Shown here in pieces: positions 4,649-5,567 of a stretch of DNA of 5,567 bases; position 1 is the first letter of the stretch, and every line of letters begins with the position of its first letter. The position numbers and the translations under genes were made by a program. Source of the DNA: an uncultured Lachnospiraceae bacterium. Lineage in GTDB: Bacteria > Bacillota > Clostridia > Lachnospirales > Lachnospiraceae. Location: positions 1 through 5,567 of the forward strand of contig CAJOQZ010000165.1 in the NCBI GenBank assembly GCA_905236585.1, in the 5' to 3' direction. The notes under the pieces are model-generated. The model was given only the letters and a program-made list of their open reading frames with translations, was not told where the DNA came from and made no database searches.

Positions 4649-5567
4649 TCAGATCTTCGCTACTTCCGCGTATTCGAACGTGTTCGTTACGAGAACTACC
4701 ACCATATCCGAATAGCCCGCGTCCGCGATCTTCTGCTTTGAGAAGGAGATCAGTTTGTCGCCTTTCTGCACCTTGTCTCCCATGCCGACGAAGCACTGGA
4801 AGCCGTCGCCGTTCATCTTGACGGTATCCACGCCGACATGGATTAAAAGTTCGATGCCGTTGTCGCCCGTAATGCCGACCGCGTGCTTCGAATCAACCAC
4901 CGAAGCGATCTCGCCGTCGAACGGAGCATATACGATCTCCGCCTCCGGCTTGATGCCGACGCCGTTGCCGAGGGCGCCGGATGCAAACGCGCCGTCCGGG
5001 ATCTCGGTATAGTCGACGATCTCGCCCTCTACCGGAGCAATGATCGTAATCTCTTCGTTCTTCGTCGCCTTGATCGCCGGTGCGAGTTTAGCGATGTCAG
5101 CCGCTTTTTCCGCTGCCTTTTCCGCCGCCTGCGGCGTCTCGTTCGGAACGTTTTCTTCTACCGTAACCGCGCCTGCGTCAACTTCCGCAACCGCGTCCTC
5201 CTCGTCCTTATGGGTGACAAAGGCAAGCGTGAAGGCAACGCCCGCCGCGATGGCAAGCATGATCGTATATTTTACCGGATCATTGATGATTAGATATCCC
5301 GGAATGCCCGTAACGCCGTTCGCGTGTGCGCCTAAATGCATCCATGAACCGATCATCGCGCCGATCGCGCCGCCGATGGAACCGCAGACAAGCGGCTTCG
5401 TATAACGCAGGTTGACGCCGAAGATCGCAGGCTCCGTAATGCCGAGGGAAGCGGAAAGGGACGCCGGTACCGCCACCGCCTTCGTCTTCGTCCGGTGGGA
5501 CCGGATGCCGACAGCGAGGCAAGCCGCAAACTGCGCGAAGTTCGCCGCAGATGCGATCGGCATCCAA
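4649..5567 (-). CDS. PTS permease, end of EIIC plus complete EIIA domain (glucose superfamily, sucrose/beta-glucoside/trehalose type; 5' end cut by window edge)
   Basis: The frame is open to the right edge and continues past the Met at 5563, so that Met is internal and the gene is 5'-truncated here. Numbered from it, residues 1-118 are the C-terminal part of the membrane EIIC domain, with the signature GITEPAIFGVNLR (41-53) and hydrophobic segments near 57-77 and 100-117. Residues about 119-170 are an acidic, Ala/Glu-rich linker. Residues about 171-304 are a full cytoplasmic EIIA of the Crr type: IAPVEGEI, a GVGIKP segment, His227 in SKHAVGI and the phospho-accepting His242 in ELLIHVGVDTV. 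The intact permease would take up and phosphorylate a sugar using phosphate passed from HPr to EIIA, then EIIB. The B-C-A order is typical of sucrose, beta-glucoside and trehalose permeases; the EIIC motif leans toward sucrose but does not settle it. Stop is TGA at 4649-4651. Promoter and regulator lie outside the window. Confidence 0.93.
   Translation of the reverse strand, partial: WMPIASAANFAQFAACLAVGIRSHRTKTKAVAVPASLSASLGITEPAIFGVNLRYTKPLVCGSIGGAIGAMIGSWMHLGAHANGVTGIPGYLIINDPVKYTIMLAIAAGVAFTLAFVTHKDEEDAVAEVDAGAVTVEENVPNETPQAAEKAAEKAADIAKLAPAIKATKNEEITIIAPVEGEIVDYTEIPDGAFASGALGNGVGIKPEAEIVYAPFDGEIASVVDSKHAVGITGDNGIELLIHVGVDTVKMNGDGFQCFVGMGDKVQKGDKLISFSKQKIADAGYSDMVVVLVTNTFEYAEVAKI

Noticed and set aside
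4755..5405. Plus-strand open frames of 85-136 codons over the PTS gene
   Set aside because: The minus-strand frame encodes clear EIIC and EIIA motifs; the plus frames are shadows without domain content.
1..5567. CRISPR array, tRNA, rRNA, transposase or phage genes
   Set aside because: No regularly spaced direct repeats, tRNA-like cloverleaf, rRNA sequence or integrase/transposase motif was seen in the window.

Overview
The window looks like a chromosomal segment of an anaerobic, moderately GC-rich Firmicute, most likely a Clostridia/Lachnospiraceae-type organism. This is inferred from an [FeFe]-hydrogenase maturation gene (hydF), strong AGGAGG-type ribosome binding sites, a sigma-A type promoter and a multidomain PTS permease. 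No 16S rRNA or other taxonomic marker is present, so the family-level placement is tentative.

Positions 1-3512 hold three genes on the minus strand, read right to left: hydF (2262-3512), a coiled-coil protein of unknown function (1180-2187) and an aconitase-superfamily hydratase cut by the left edge (1-1100). The gaps are 74 and 79 bp. Neither contains a convincing terminator or promoter, so the three are probably one transcript driven by the promoter upstream of hydF.

Positions 3513-3652 form a 140-bp divergent promoter region. A palindromic TTGCAA at 3582-3587 lies exactly 17 bp from a TATAAT on the minus strand (toward hydF) and exactly 17 bp from a TATGCT on the plus strand (toward the response regulator). 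The two promoters therefore appear to share one -35 box. A separate dyad at 3530-3555 lies over the predicted hydF transcription start and could be an operator. The plus-strand gene at 3653-4402 encodes a 249-residue protein with a degenerate receiver domain followed by an intact one and no output domain.

Positions 4403-4648 are a gene-free region between convergent genes. It holds a weak hairpin at the response-regulator stop codon, a 74-bp near-perfect inverted repeat with a nested hairpin, a strong GC-rich intrinsic terminator and two smaller hairpins. Positions 4649-5567 carry the 3' part of a minus-strand PTS permease gene (end of EIIC plus a complete EIIA of the glucose superfamily, probably sucrose/beta-glucoside/trehalose type), cut by the right edge.

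The most interesting points are the shared -35 box linking hydF with a stand-alone double-receiver protein, the uncharacterised coiled-coil protein co-transcribed with hydF, and the long palindrome at 4433-4506. I see no clear evidence for a wholly new defence or mobile system.
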